Of a stretch of DNA of 45,357 bases, positions 1 to 8,724 are shown in pieces. The stretch is from the NCBI GenBank assembly GCA_020718645.1, contig DYRQ01000001.1:29275-74631 (forward strand). Reading direction: 5' to 3'. The stretch's first letter is position 1. Every line of letters starts with the position of its first letter. A model generated the notes under the pieces. The model was not told the origin of the DNA. It worked only from the letters and a program-made list of their open reading frames with translations, and did not search any database. A program made the translations under genes and the position numbers. The stretch comes from Verrucomicrobium spinosum. GTDB taxonomy: Bacteria > Verrucomicrobiota > Verrucomicrobiia > JADLBR01 > JAIBCM01.

Positions 1-2
1 AC

Positions 3-221
3 CGCCATCACTTTGATTTTGGCGACCCCAGTTACATGCAGGAAATATACGAAATGGGAGAGGACAACCACCGCTCCGGGGGCGGGTTTCAATCCATGCG
101 AGGAGCGCGCGGCTCAGCGCATAGCCTCTATGTGAACCGGACTTATTATGGGTTATACAGCTTGCTAGCGCGATTGAAAGCACGCGTCCAAACCCATGCT
201 CCAATTCCTGAACTGGTGTAG
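3..221 (+). CDS. C-terminal fragment of an ABC1/UbiB/COQ8-like kinase family protein (5' end outside window)
   Basis: The frame is open from base 3 to the stop at 219-221, giving the last 72 residues of a protein that begins before the window; the ATG at 36 on the ORF track is internal. The tail 'NRTYYGLYSLLARLKARV' resembles the conserved C-terminal end of ABC1/UbiB/COQ8 atypical kinases, where a similar Leu-rich helix ends in 'LKAR'. Such proteins are thought to support quinone or lipid metabolism at the membrane. None of the catalytic kinase motifs are in view, so the call rests on one C-terminal motif and is tentative. It converges on clpX with about 110 bases between them, in which I see no strong terminator. 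Confidence 0.5.
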   Translation, partial: RHHFDFGDPSYMQEIYEMGEDNHRSGGGFQSMRGARGSAHSLYVNRTYYGLYSLLARLKARVQTHAPIPELV

Positions 222-335
222 TCCGGTTTATTCTAAAAATACCCAACTGATAATCAGGGGAATCTAAAGCTAATTTCGTGAATCTTGTCTGGGCGGGTGC
301 TGGGAACACTGGTCTCTAGCTGGCCAAGGGCGGAT

Positions 336-1619
336 TCAGGCGGCTTTGCGGTGCCTGTGCAGAACGAGTTGGGCAGGTTGACCACAGGAGATAGTCTCAC
401 CAGTCACCACCACTTCCGCGACATCATCGCGAGATGGAATTTCAAACAGGACATCCTGCATGACCCGCTCAAAGATGGAGCGGAGGGCTCGAGCGCCCGT
501 GCCTTTGGAGATGGCTTCAGCGGCCATGGCCTCCAGTGCCTCGGGTTTGATAGTGAGCCGCACCCCCTCGAGCAAAAGCAGTTTGGTGAATTGCTTGACC
601 AAGGCGTTGCGAGGCTCCTTGAGCACCCGGACCAACTCGGATTGATCCAACTCCCGCAAGGAGGTGATCACGGGCAGACGCCCGACAAATTCGGGGATCA
701 TCCCAAAGCGAACCAGATCCTCCGGTTCAGCTTTCTGCAAAATATGATCGAGCGGCACAGCGCCGCCTGTGGCACCACCTTGATCTTGTATAAAGCCAAG
801 AACTCGATGACCGAGACGACGGGAAATAATGGACTCGAGACCAACAAAAGCCCCACCGCAGATGAACAGGATTTTTTCGGTATTCACTTGGATATACTCC
901 TGCTGCGGGTGCTTGCGTCCGCCTTGGGGAGGGACATTGCAAACACTGCCCTCCAATATTTTCAGCAAGCCTTGCTGCACCCCTTCACCCGATACATCGC
1001 GGGTGATGGAGACATTCTCTGTCTTGCGCCCGATCTTGTCTATCTCGTCAACATAGACGATACCCATCTCGGCTTTTTTAATGTCGTAAGAAGCGTTCTG
1101 CACGAGGCGCAAAATAATAGACTCCACATCTTCGCCCACATAACCCGCCTCGGTCAGCGTCGTGGCATCGGCGATGGTGAAGGGAACATCCAACATTTTG
1201 GCAAGCGTCTTTGCCAAGAGCGTCTTGCCAGAACCTGTGGGACCCATGAGCAATATATTGCTCTTCTCGATGTCAACCTCGTCAGCTTGCGGAATCTCTA
1301 AGCGCCCCTTGTCAGTCTGAGCTGCGGACACCGTGATGCGGCGGTAATGGTTATGAACGGCCACAGCCAAGGATCTCTTAGCGGCATCTTGCCCGATCAC
1401 ATGGCGATCCAGCTCAGCCTTGATCTCCGCCGGCTTGGGTATGCGAATCTGAAACGGGGCGCTCTTCGCATCGCCACCCGCTTCTCTACCGAGGATATTT
1501 TTACAAACAACTATGCAGCTATCACAGATGTAAACGCTGGGGCCAGCGATGAGGCGGCGAACCTCAGCAGCACTCTTCCCACAGAATGAGCAAGTCGTTG
1601 GAACATGGACACGAGCCAT
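336..1619 (-). CDS. clpX: ATP-dependent Clp protease ATP-binding subunit ClpX
   Basis: ClpX is the hexameric AAA+ unfoldase that recognises substrates and feeds them to ClpP in the cytoplasm. The protein has the N-terminal C4 zinc-binding domain (Cys10, Cys13, Cys32, Cys35), Walker A 'GPTGSGKT' near residues 126-133, the pore loop 'GYVGED', Walker B 'VYVDEID', the 'GGRKHP' loop and sensor-2 'GARALRS'. The ClpP-docking loop appears to read LGF where E. coli has IGF. The track opens 19 codons upstream, but I choose the ATG at 1619 because the zinc finger then begins at the usual distance and an AGAAGG sequence lies upstream. Length (427 aa) is normal. No clpP or tig is in the window. It is divergent from pyk across about 125 bases that must hold both promoters. 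Confidence 0.97.
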   Translation of the reverse strand: MARVHVPTTCSFCGKSAAEVRRLIAGPSVYICDSCIVVCKNILGREAGGDAKSAPFQIRIPKPAEIKAELDRHVIGQDAAKRSLAVAVHNHYRRITVSAAQTDKGRLEIPQADEVDIEKSNILLMGPTGSGKTLLAKTLAKMLDVPFTIADATTLTEAGYVGEDVESIILRLVQNASYDIKKAEMGIVYVDEIDKIGRKTENVSITRDVSGEGVQQGLLKILEGSVCNVPPQGGRKHPQQEYIQVNTEKILFICGGAFVGLESIISRRLGHRVLGFIQDQGGATGGAVPLDHILQKAEPEDLVRFGMIPEFVGRLPVITSLRELDQSELVRVLKEPRNALVKQFTKLLLLEGVRLTIKPEALEAMAAEAISKGTGARALRSIFERVMQDVLFEIPSRDDVAEVVVTGETISCGQPAQLVLHRHRKAA

Positions 1620-1744
1620 ACTAAGAATCTGCCTTCTTTTCGGCGCAGCACAAGCCGTTACTCCGCAACACGCCAAAAAAAAGCATCTGTATTTTCACAA
1701 AATAATGCTGTCCTACCGAAATTAACTGGTCTTATCTTGCTGTC

Positions 1745-3181
1745 ATGAACACCAACGCTGCACCTATCGTTCCTCGCAAAACTAAAATCATTGCTACCGT
1801 CGGTCCCGCGACCGAATCCCCTGAGGTATTGAGGGATCTGATCCTGAAGGGAGTTGGCATTTTCCGTTTGAACATGTCCCACTCCAAACACGAATGGGTT
1901 CGTAAAGTCGTAGCAGATATCCGCGCCATTAGCGCTGACACCCACCGTCAAGTCGGCCTGCTGCTCGACACGCAGGGGCCTGCCATCCGCACGGGTGAAC
2001 TCCAGTCCTCTCTCCAACTCAAACCCGGCGACACCTTCACCTTCACTGTCCGCGGTGAAAAAAGCGAAGAACTCCACTCAGTCGATGTGAACTACGATGG
2101 CCTCATCAACGACATTTCCGTTGGCGACACCGTGCTCGTAGACAACGGCGTGATCCACATGAAAGTTCTTTCCAAAGACGGCAACCAGATCCATTGCGAA
2201 GTCTTAACACCCGGCACTTTGGGCAGCCGCAAGCATATCAACTTGCCCGGTGTTCGCGTAAACCTCCCTGCCATGACCGAGAAGGATAAAGAAGATGTCA
2301 TGCTCGCCATCGAGCTGAACTTGGACTTCATCGCCCTGTCCTTCGTGCGCGAAGCGTCCGACATCCAATTGCTGCGCGACTTCCTCGCCGACCACGGCAA
2401 CAACCATGCCTTCACCATCATTGCCAAAGTCGAAGATCAAATCGCTATCAAGAATATCGATGAGATCATTGACGCTGCCGACGGTGTCATGGTGGCTCGT
2501 GGTGACCTCGGTATCGAGTGCCCTTACGAAGAGCTGCCCATCATCCAGCGTAAAATCGTCCGCCGTTGCGCGACCCAGTTCAAACCCGTGATTGTGGCCA
2601 CGCACATGCTGGAAAGCATGATCACCAACCCCGTGCCCACCCGCGCCGAAGTGACCGATGTCTCCAACGCTGTTTACGAGCAGGCGGACGCCATCATGCT
2701 CTCGGGCGAAACATCCGTGGGGCGTTACCCCGCCTCCTGCGTCGAGGTCATGGACAAAATTGCCCGCCGTGTGGAGATCACTGGCGGCCTCGATTACTCC
2801 CAAGAAGTGTCTCTCACCAAAGACGGCGACTCGATCCTCTCCTCCGCTGTCCACATGGCCAACACCATCCGCGCCGACGCGCTGCTGGTCTTCACCGTAG
2901 CTGGCAGATCAGCTCAACTGACCTCTGGTCTCCGTCCGAAATACAGCCCGATCTATGCCTTCTGCCCCTCCCCCGAGTTGGCAGCGCGCATGGTGCTTCT
3001 ACGCGGCGTCACCCCCATCCCGTTGCCTTTTGAAAAAGATCGCGAGATCACGATTGATGCGGCTCTTCATAGGCTCAAGCTCAAAAATTTGCTCAAGCCG
3101 GGCGCAAAAGTGGTGGTGGTCTCGCAGGTGTTGGCTTCGGACGAGTTGTTCGATTCGCTCCAGTTGCGCACTATCCACTAA
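1745..3181 (+). CDS. pyk: Pyruvate kinase
   Basis: This enzyme converts phosphoenolpyruvate and ADP to pyruvate and ATP, the last step of glycolysis in the cytoplasm. The 478-residue protein has the usual order: catalytic barrel start 'TKIIATVGPA', substrate region 'RLNMSHS', active-site lysine in 'IIAKVED', the metal and substrate segment 'MVARGDLGIE', the signature 'ATHMLESMI...PTRAEVTDV', and a C-terminal domain with 'SGRSAQ'-like nucleotide or effector contacts. The motif normally read as DTKGPEIRTG is DTQGPAIRTG here, a mild departure also within the family's range. It is transcribed away from clpX and followed by a stem-loop terminator, so it is probably monocistronic. Confidence 0.97.
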   Translation: MNTNAAPIVPRKTKIIATVGPATESPEVLRDLILKGVGIFRLNMSHSKHEWVRKVVADIRAISADTHRQVGLLLDTQGPAIRTGELQSSLQLKPGDTFTFTVRGEKSEELHSVDVNYDGLINDISVGDTVLVDNGVIHMKVLSKDGNQIHCEVLTPGTLGSRKHINLPGVRVNLPAMTEKDKEDVMLAIELNLDFIALSFVREASDIQLLRDFLADHGNNHAFTIIAKVEDQIAIKNIDEIIDAADGVMVARGDLGIECPYEELPIIQRKIVRRCATQFKPVIVATHMLESMITNPVPTRAEVTDVSNAVYEQADAIMLSGETSVGRYPASCVEVMDKIARRVEITGGLDYSQEVSLTKDGDSILSSAVHMANTIRADALLVFTVAGRSAQLTSGLRPKYSPIYAFCPSPELAARMVLLRGVTPIPLPFEKDREITIDAALHRLKLKNLLKPGAKVVVVSQVLASDELFDSLQLRTIH

Positions 3182-3225
3182 AACAGCCCAGAACTGGGAA
3201 TTTTTCCCATTCGGAGATTATTTCT

Positions 3226-3255
3226 ACGGTGGTGCTTGCATAGCACCGCCGTTTT
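3226..3255 (+). terminator. Rho-independent terminator after pyk
   Basis: ACGGTGGTGCT pairs with AGCACCGCCGT (11 bp with one G-T wobble) around a 5-base loop, followed by TTTT. A second, weaker hairpin (TGGGAA-TTT-TTCCCA, 3195-3209) lies just upstream. Together they would end pyk transcription before the small gene at 3271. Confidence 0.8.
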
Positions 3256-3270
3256 AGCCAAGCTAGACCC

Positions 3271-3558
3271 ATGTTAAGTCTGGCCACCCGCGTCTGGTAT
3301 TCGTCCGAAAGGGCAGGGAAGAAAGTGGAGTATCCCCAGAACATCTCTCTCAACGAAGGGCTCATCAAAGTCATGTCTGGCTCTTTTGACCCCATGGAAG
3401 CCGAGAGCGTCTGCAGCCTGCTCGAGCAGGAAGGCAAAGTGCGTATCGACATCTCGGGGCTTTGCCACCGCATCGAGTTGGTGGACAAAGAACAGGCCAC
3501 CACTTTCAAGCGCCACCTCGTCACCACGCGCAAGATTGATGTCGCGCAGCTGCGGTGA
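3271..3558 (+). CDS. Small protein of unknown function (95 aa)
   Basis: I do not recognise this family. The 95-residue product is soluble, with no signal peptide or membrane segment, and has a mixed charged composition ('MEAESVCSLLEQEGKVRIDISG', 'ELVDKEQATTFKRHL'). The second half alternates hydrophobic and charged residues in a way that suggests a small alpha/beta fold. An internal methionine ('MSGSFDP') could be the real start, because the first 30 residues look less regular. It starts right after the pyk terminator, so it needs its own promoter. An antisense ORF (3171..3602) covers it, but that frame shows no recognisable protein. Confidence 0.5.
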   Translation: MLSLATRVWYSSERAGKKVEYPQNISLNEGLIKVMSGSFDPMEAESVCSLLEQEGKVRIDISGLCHRIELVDKEQATTFKRHLVTTRKIDVAQLR

Positions 3559-3640
3559 CCCCGACACGGGCAAGAGTCACTCCCAAGAACAGGGCTCACC
3601 ACTGCCCATCAGAAGCATAAACTCAGATTGCACCTGCGAT

Positions 3641-3802
3641 GTGCTGCAGACACACACATCTCCTAGAACACGCCTGTCTGCACCCCACTCGCTCATCGGC
3701 CAAATAACCTGGTGCGTCTGCCTGCTCGCCTGTCTTGTATTCGCCACCTGCTGCGACGCTCAAGAGATTCCAGCCCAAAAAAAACAACGCCTATCACAGT
3801 AA
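3641..3802 (+). other. Signal-peptide-encoding frame upstream of the alpha/beta hydrolase
   Basis: In the frame ending at 3802, translation from a GTG at 3641 gives a basic stretch, a hydrophobic core 'WCVCLLACLVFATCC' and a probable signal peptidase site 'CDA|QE', then 'IPAQKK', and soon stops. The hydrolase body continues in the other frame directly after the run of eight A bases at 3777-3784. Nine A bases would join the two into one secreted protein. This is seen in the sequence; whether it reflects an assembly error, a mutation or slippage cannot be told from here. Confidence 0.6.
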
Positions 3803-4596
3803 CAACAGTCTCTTATTTGGGCTCCCAGCGCTCAGAAAAAATGGACATCTACACACCCTCAGAGCCTCGAGAACAAGATCTCCTGCGTCCTGCCATTCTC
3901 TACATACACGGAGGAGGATGGGCCAAAGGCAGTAGGCTGACCGAGAGAGACATATTCATTGCCAAGACCCTAGCTGAAAATGGTTATGTGGTCTTCTCCA
4001 TTGATTACCACCTGACACAGTTTAAGGGCGAGGCGTTCCACAGCGAGATTACTATACCTGGGTGGCCACAGAATATTTACGACTGCAAATCGGCAGTGCG
4101 CTTCATCCGGAAAAACGCGCAGAAATATCACATAGCCGATCAAAGCATCGCCGTCATGGGCTGCTCTGCTGGAGGTCACCTAGCTTTGCTGACTGCACTT
4201 TCTGCCACCAATCCAATACTCAACAGTGGTGGGCTCTACAGAGAGGTCCCCAGTCATGTTTCTTGTGTAGTGAGTTTTTATGGTATTCCAGACATCCGGA
4301 CCTGGGGAGGAGATGCTTTCATGGGTGTAGATCGGAGGCAATCCCCAGACCAGTGGTCACTCGCCTCTCCGGTCACTTACCTGACCAACAACAGCCCGCC
4401 AATCCTGCTCGTGCACGGAGACAAGGACCAAACCGTCAGTCTCAGCCTTGCAATTGATTTCTCGAATGAACTCAAAACACACAAAATCTCACATGCATTA
4501 CTCGTGCTCAAGGATGTTGGTCACAGCTTCGGCTTGGAACTCCCTCACCCAAATCTCAAAAAAAAGCTGCTCAGCTTCTTGGAACAACACCTCTAG
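3712..4596 (+). CDS. Alpha/beta hydrolase (esterase/lipase, BD-FAE-like), secretion signal out of frame
   Basis: This is a serine hydrolase of the alpha/beta fold that probably cleaves carboxyl esters, possibly acyl or acetyl groups on polysaccharides. It shows the oxyanion motif 'YIHGGGW', the nucleophile elbow 'GCSAGGH', an acid in 'LVHGDKDQ' and the catalytic histidine in 'DVGHSF'. The first 20-25 residues of the track ORF (Arg-rich 'RHLLRRSRD') look like an out-of-frame reading of a signal peptide in the neighbouring frame (3641-3802); the true protein most likely joins at the A8 run near 3780. The reading after that point is intact to the stop. Base composition here looks more A+T-rich than in the flanking genes. 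The alternative is a cytosolic hydrolase starting at 3840. Confidence 0.85.
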   Translation: MRLPARLSCIRHLLRRSRDSSPKKTTPITVTTVSYLGSQRSEKMDIYTPSEPREQDLLRPAILYIHGGGWAKGSRLTERDIFIAKTLAENGYVVFSIDYHLTQFKGEAFHSEITIPGWPQNIYDCKSAVRFIRKNAQKYHIADQSIAVMGCSAGGHLALLTALSATNPILNSGGLYREVPSHVSCVVSFYGIPDIRTWGGDAFMGVDRRQSPDQWSLASPVTYLTNNSPPILLVHGDKDQTVSLSLAIDFSNELKTHKISHALLVLKDVGHSFGLELPHPNLKKKLLSFLEQHL

Positions 4597-4789
4597 CAAC
4601 AGATAGCAGTATCTCGAGTTATACTGGCGCACCCCAGGTCTCCCATCAATTTCCAGAAGCTCACTATGGAAAACCTCCTCGCACCCATTCACGGCACCAG
4701 AACCGAGCTTTGCCAAAAGATCCAGAGCAAGTTTCTTTTTCCAAAATCTCTGCTTTTCAAAAAGCACTCTCCCGTCTAAGACAATCACG

Positions 4790-5755
4790 ATGAAGCAGCA
4801 CAGCCTCGAAGATATCCGAGCCCTCTACCACCAGCCAATTTTCCAACTGATTGACCAAGCCCGCAGCGTCCACCAACACCACTGGCACGACAACGAAGTG
4901 CAGCTTTGCAAGCTTCTGAGCATCAAAACAGGCGGATGCAGCGAGGATTGCAGCTATTGCGCCCAGAGCGCCCACCACGAAGCTCACCTGCCCGCTGGAA
5001 AACTCATGGGCTGCTCCGAAATCCTGCCCCTCGCTCAAGAAGCCAAAGAGTCTGGCGCAACCCGTTTCTGCATGGGTGCCGCCTGGAAGGGCATCCGCGA
5101 AGACGATCCCCGTTTCCCCTCGATTCTCCAGACCGTGCGCGAAGTGCGATCCCTCGGCATAGAAGTCTGCGTCACCCTGGGCTCTCTGTCTCAAGGCGCT
5201 GCCGACCAACTCAAGGAAGCTGGCCTGACCGCCTACAATCACAACATTGATACCAGCCCAGAATTTTATCCGAACATCGTGAGCACCCACTCCTTCGAAG
5301 ATCGTCTGCGCACCATCAAGCATATCCAAAATGCGGGTATCTCCGTCTGCTGCGGCGGCATCATCGGCATGGGCGAGAGCGAAGACGACCGCCTGAGGAT
5401 GCTCGAGGAACTCCTGAAATTCGAACCCCTGCCCGAGAGCATCCCGATCAACTGCCTCATCCCCATCGAGGGCACACCCCTAGAAGAACAGCCCCCGGTA
5501 GATGTCTTCGATCTCGTGCGCATGGTCGCCACCACGCGCATCCTTTTCCCACGCGCCAAGGTGCGCCTCTCCGCGGGCCGCTCCGAGATGAGCCGCGAAG
5601 GCCAAGCCCTCTGCTTCTACGCGGGTGCTAACTCAATCTTTTACGGCGACCGCCTCCTCACTGCCGACAATCCCGGGGAGTGCGAGGACCAGAAGCTTCT
5701 GAAAGATCTCAACCTCGTGCCGCTCGCCCCTGTGCCCGAGACCGCGCTTGCCTGA
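4790..5755 (+). CDS. bioB: Biotin synthase
   Basis: BioB is a radical SAM enzyme that inserts sulfur into dethiobiotin to make biotin. The 321-residue protein carries the 4Fe-4S cysteines 'CSEDCSYC' (Cys50, Cys54, Cys57), the conserved 'YNHNIDTS' segment, 'GGIIGMGE', and the further cysteines expected for the 2Fe-2S cluster ('RFCMGA', 'VCVTLG', 'VCCGG'), with 'RLSAGR' supplying the conserved arginine. Length is typical. No other bio genes are nearby, so biotin synthesis is not organised as one operon here. The 190-base region before it holds no gene I can recognise and no obvious Shine-Dalgarno sequence precedes the ATG. Confidence 0.97.
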   Translation: MKQHSLEDIRALYHQPIFQLIDQARSVHQHHWHDNEVQLCKLLSIKTGGCSEDCSYCAQSAHHEAHLPAGKLMGCSEILPLAQEAKESGATRFCMGAAWKGIREDDPRFPSILQTVREVRSLGIEVCVTLGSLSQGAADQLKEAGLTAYNHNIDTSPEFYPNIVSTHSFEDRLRTIKHIQNAGISVCCGGIIGMGESEDDRLRMLEELLKFEPLPESIPINCLIPIEGTPLEEQPPVDVFDLVRMVATTRILFPRAKVRLSAGRSEMSREGQALCFYAGANSIFYGDRLLTADNPGECEDQKLLKDLNLVPLAPVPETALA

Positions 5756-5805
5756 GCTATCCGCTTCCCAAAAATCAATAACCAACCCACAGAAAGAGAG
5801 AGACC

Positions 5806-6984
5806 ATGACATTCGAACAAAAACTCGCCAGGCTCCGCGCCAAGCACGACGAACTCATTACCCGCCCCAACCTTGTGGACGAAAGCTGGTATAACGGCGT
5901 TTACGAACGCTACGAACATCCTGTTGTGACAGCCGCGCACGCTCCGCTGGAGTGGCGCTTTGACCTGAACCCCGCCACGAATCCCCACCTCCTCGAGCGG
6001 TTGGGCGTGAATGTCGCTTTCAATGCCGGTGCCATCGAGTGGGAAGGCAAGATCGTCCTCTGCGTGCGCGTGGAAGGCAACGACCGCAAATCGTTCTTCG
6101 CCATCGCCGAAAGCCCCAACGGCGTGGATAATTTCCGTTTCTGGGACGAGCCCGTTGTCATGCCCGAGACGGCCGATCCCGACACCAATGTCTATGACAT
6201 GCGCCTCGTCAAGCATGAGGACGGCTGGGTTTACGGCCTCTTCTGCACCGAGCGCAAAGACCCCAACGCGCCCAAAGGCGACCTCTCCTCTGCCGTAGCT
6301 CAGTGCGGCATTACACGCACCAAGGATCTGAAAAAATGGGAGCGCCTGCCCGATCTCAAATCCCGCTCGGCCCAGCAGCGCAATGTCGTGCTGCACCCTG
6401 AGTTCGTGAATGGCAAATACGCCCTCTACACCCGCCCACAAGACGGTTTCATTGACGCCGGCTCGGGTGGCGGCATCGGCTGGGCCTATTGCGACTCCAT
6501 GGAAAACGCTGTAACTGGCGAGGAGATCATCATAGACCCCCGCGTTTACCACACGATCAAAGAGAGCAAAAATGGCCTCGGCCCAGCACCGATCAAAACC
6601 CCCGAGGGTTGGCTCAACCTCGCTCACGGCGTCCGCGGTAGTGCCTCGGGTCTGCGCTATGTGCTCTACTGCTTCCTCTCGGACCTGAAAGAGCCTTGGA
6701 AAGTCACCCACCGCCCCAGCGGCTATTTCATTTCGGATGTAGATGATGAGCGTATCGGTGACCTGACCAACATCATCTTCGCCAACGGCTGGGTCGCCCG
6801 TGCTGATGGCTCGATCTTAGTTTACTACGCCTCCTGCGACACCCGCATGCATGTGGCCACCACCAGTGTCGCACGCCTGTTGGACTATGTGAAAAACACG
6901 CCCGAAGACCCCCTGCGCTCCGCCGCCTGCGTGCAGCAGCGCATTGAGCTGATCCGCAAGAACCACGCGTTTTTGAAAAAATAA
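5806..6984 (+). CDS. GH130 phosphorylase, 4-O-beta-D-mannosyl-D-glucose phosphorylase type
   Basis: Family GH130 subfamily 1 enzymes split beta-1,4-mannosyl-glucose with phosphate, giving alpha-mannose 1-phosphate and glucose in the cytoplasm. The 392-residue protein closely follows the family: 'AHAPLEWRFDLNP', 'NAGAIEWEGK', 'VRVEGNDRKSFFA', 'DTNVYDMRLVKHEDGW', 'FCTERKDPNAP', 'QQRNVVLHPEF', 'LYTRPQDGFI', 'KNGLGPAPI' and 'SCDTRMHVAT'. The aspartate of 'VYDMRLV' is the expected proton donor. AGAGAGA precedes the ATG. Only 24 bases separate it from the sugar isomerase downstream, so the two are probably co-transcribed. No mannanase, epimerase or sugar transporter accompanies them, unlike the mannan operons known from Bacteroides. 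Confidence 0.93.
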   Translation: MTFEQKLARLRAKHDELITRPNLVDESWYNGVYERYEHPVVTAAHAPLEWRFDLNPATNPHLLERLGVNVAFNAGAIEWEGKIVLCVRVEGNDRKSFFAIAESPNGVDNFRFWDEPVVMPETADPDTNVYDMRLVKHEDGWVYGLFCTERKDPNAPKGDLSSAVAQCGITRTKDLKKWERLPDLKSRSAQQRNVVLHPEFVNGKYALYTRPQDGFIDAGSGGGIGWAYCDSMENAVTGEEIIIDPRVYHTIKESKNGLGPAPIKTPEGWLNLAHGVRGSASGLRYVLYCFLSDLKEPWKVTHRPSGYFISDVDDERIGDLTNIIFANGWVARADGSILVYYASCDTRMHVATTSVARLLDYVKNTPEDPLRSAACVQQRIELIRKNHAFLKK

Positions 6985-7008
6985 TTGCAGCCTTTACAGG
7001 AGTAGATC

Positions 7009-8208
7009 ATGGACAAAAAACAGATGACAGCCGCTCTGGCGGCTCTAGACAATTTCGCCATTGAAATCCCGAGTTGGGGTTTTGCTGACACCGGCACTCG
7101 GTTCGGCAAATTCCTCCAAGCCGGAGCCGCCATAGACACCGCCGACAAGCTCGCTGACGCGGGGCATGTGCATTCCCTCACGGGATGCTGCCCCACGGTA
7201 GCCGTGCATGTTCTGTGGGACTTTGCACCGGGTCAAAAAACCTCGGAAGTGGCCGCACAGGCGAAGAAATTCGGTGTGAAGATCGGTTCGATTAACCCGA
7301 ATCTTTTCCAAGATCAACACTACAAATTCGGCTCCTTCGGCAACGAGGATGCCGCCGTTCGCAAGGCCGCCTTGGACCATGTCCGCGACTCAGTAAAAAT
7401 CGGCCAAGCCGTGGGCAGCCGCTATCTCTCCCTCTGGTTCGCCGACGGTTCCAACTACCCTGGACAAGGCGACATCCGCGAACGCAAAGGCCATTTCGAG
7501 GAGTGTCTGAAAGCCACGCACAAAATGCTGGCCAAGGATCAAGTCATGCTCGTGGAATACAAACCCTACGAGCCCGCCTTCTACCACACCGACATCATGG
7601 ATTGGGGCATGGCCATGCTGCTGTCCAAAAAAGCCGGACCGCGCGCCAAAGTCCTCGTGGACACCGGACACCACTACCTCTCCCAGAACATCGAGCAGAT
7701 CGTGGCCGTGCTCTTGGACGAGGACATGCTCGGCGGTTTCCATTTCAATGATCGCCGCTACTCCGACGATGATCTCACGCTGGGCTCGATTGACCCCTAC
7801 CAGATCTTCCGCATCTTCCACGAGATCCACAAATTCTCCCACGACACAGGCAAGACCCCTGAGATCGCCTACATGATTGACCAGTCCCACAACATCAAGC
7901 CCAAGATAGAAGCGATGCTCCAGACCTCACTCATGGCCCAGGAACTCTTCGTCAAAGCTGCGCTCGTAGATGTCAAAGCCCTGCGAGTCTGCCAAGCCAA
8001 ACACAATGTGGTGGACGCTGAACTCCTGCTGAAAAATGCGTTCTTCACGGATGTCACCCCCGCCCTCCACGAATGGCGCCGCAAGCGTAAACTCCCGACC
8101 AATCCGCTCGAAGCCCACCGCAAGTCGGGCTATGCTGAATTGATCGCAAAAGAACGCACCCACCGCCGCAAAGAGCTTGGACTGGGTGGCGGAGGAGGCT
8201 TCGCCTGA
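7009..8208 (+). CDS. Sugar isomerase of the RhaI (L-rhamnose isomerase) family
   Basis: This TIM-barrel, metal-dependent aldose-ketose isomerase matches the Pseudomonas stutzeri-type L-rhamnose isomerase: 'IPSWGFADTGTRF', 'DGSNYPGQ', 'YKPYEPAFY', 'LVDTGHH', 'GGFHFNDRRYSDDDL', 'MIDQSHN' and a Gly-rich C-terminus. The metal ligands are in place at about Glu183, Asp218, His245 and Asp291, and a histidine in 'AVHVLWD' fits the catalytic position. The residue after the first ligand is Tyr where the Pseudomonas enzyme has His, so substrate preference may differ. This family accepts several sugars, and the GH130 neighbour makes mannose isomerisation as plausible as rhamnose. AGGAG sits at good distance before the ATG. 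Confidence 0.85.
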   Translation: MDKKQMTAALAALDNFAIEIPSWGFADTGTRFGKFLQAGAAIDTADKLADAGHVHSLTGCCPTVAVHVLWDFAPGQKTSEVAAQAKKFGVKIGSINPNLFQDQHYKFGSFGNEDAAVRKAALDHVRDSVKIGQAVGSRYLSLWFADGSNYPGQGDIRERKGHFEECLKATHKMLAKDQVMLVEYKPYEPAFYHTDIMDWGMAMLLSKKAGPRAKVLVDTGHHYLSQNIEQIVAVLLDEDMLGGFHFNDRRYSDDDLTLGSIDPYQIFRIFHEIHKFSHDTGKTPEIAYMIDQSHNIKPKIEAMLQTSLMAQELFVKAALVDVKALRVCQAKHNVVDAELLLKNAFFTDVTPALHEWRRKRKLPTNPLEAHRKSGYAELIAKERTHRRKELGLGGGGGFA

Positions 8209-8304
8209 CGCAAGCCCGTCACCTAAATGTTACAGGCTGGGTGATACTGCTCAGCGGGTTTTCCTTGCGCTAAGCCCCAGCCTGTTTTCAATATACCTTT
8301 CACG

Positions 8305-8703
8305 ATGGCCGATATCCTTTTTAACTGTTCCAACTGTCAGACAGAGCTGGTCGTGGATGCCGAAGGAGCTGGACTTGAAATCGAATGTCCGAACTGCGGC
8401 ACAGCCTTGATCATACCCGATGGTCCTATCATCGAATCCAGCGAGGCGTCCGAACCCGAAACCAATCTGATCTATGACACCATAGTCTTGGAGGTAGAGC
8501 CCACCCCGGAGCAGCTCATGGCTGCCGATGGGGAACTCGCTGCCCAGCCTGAACAAGACTACTCGCACGAAGCCATAGTTGGCCTCAACAGTCTCACCCA
8601 ACCAGAGACAGCAAAGCCACCTCATTTAGATCAACAGCCTGTAGGGGCCACCCAGAAAATCACCCTACCCCCGCGCCGCCCCTTCGGCTCGCGGAGCCGG
8701 TAA
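8305..8703 (+). CDS. Small zinc-ribbon protein (first of a tandem pair)
   Basis: The 132-residue protein begins with a zinc ribbon of two CxxC knuckles ('CSNCQTEL' and 'CPNCGTAL') within residues 8-35, followed by a low-complexity acidic, Pro- and Gln-rich tail that looks disordered. There is no signal peptide or membrane segment. The N-terminal 38 residues are clearly related to those of the next gene, so the pair arose by tandem duplication or by spread of the domain. The family resembles short Com/FmdB-like ribbons, whose partners are generally unknown. It ends 21 bases before the paralogue and is probably co-transcribed with it. Confidence 0.8.
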   Translation: MADILFNCSNCQTELVVDAEGAGLEIECPNCGTALIIPDGPIIESSEASEPETNLIYDTIVLEVEPTPEQLMAADGELAAQPEQDYSHEAIVGLNSLTQPETAKPPHLDQQPVGATQKITLPPRRPFGSRSR

Positions 8704-8724
8704 AACTAAAAGGAGAATCGAGCC

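Noticed and set aside
285-1301. 338-aa plus-strand ORF
   Set aside because: It is antisense to clpX, whose motifs are complete; the plus-strand product has no recognisable feature.
5641-6711. 356-aa minus-strand ORF over bioB end and GH130
   Set aside because: Overlaps two well-supported genes and shows no motif.
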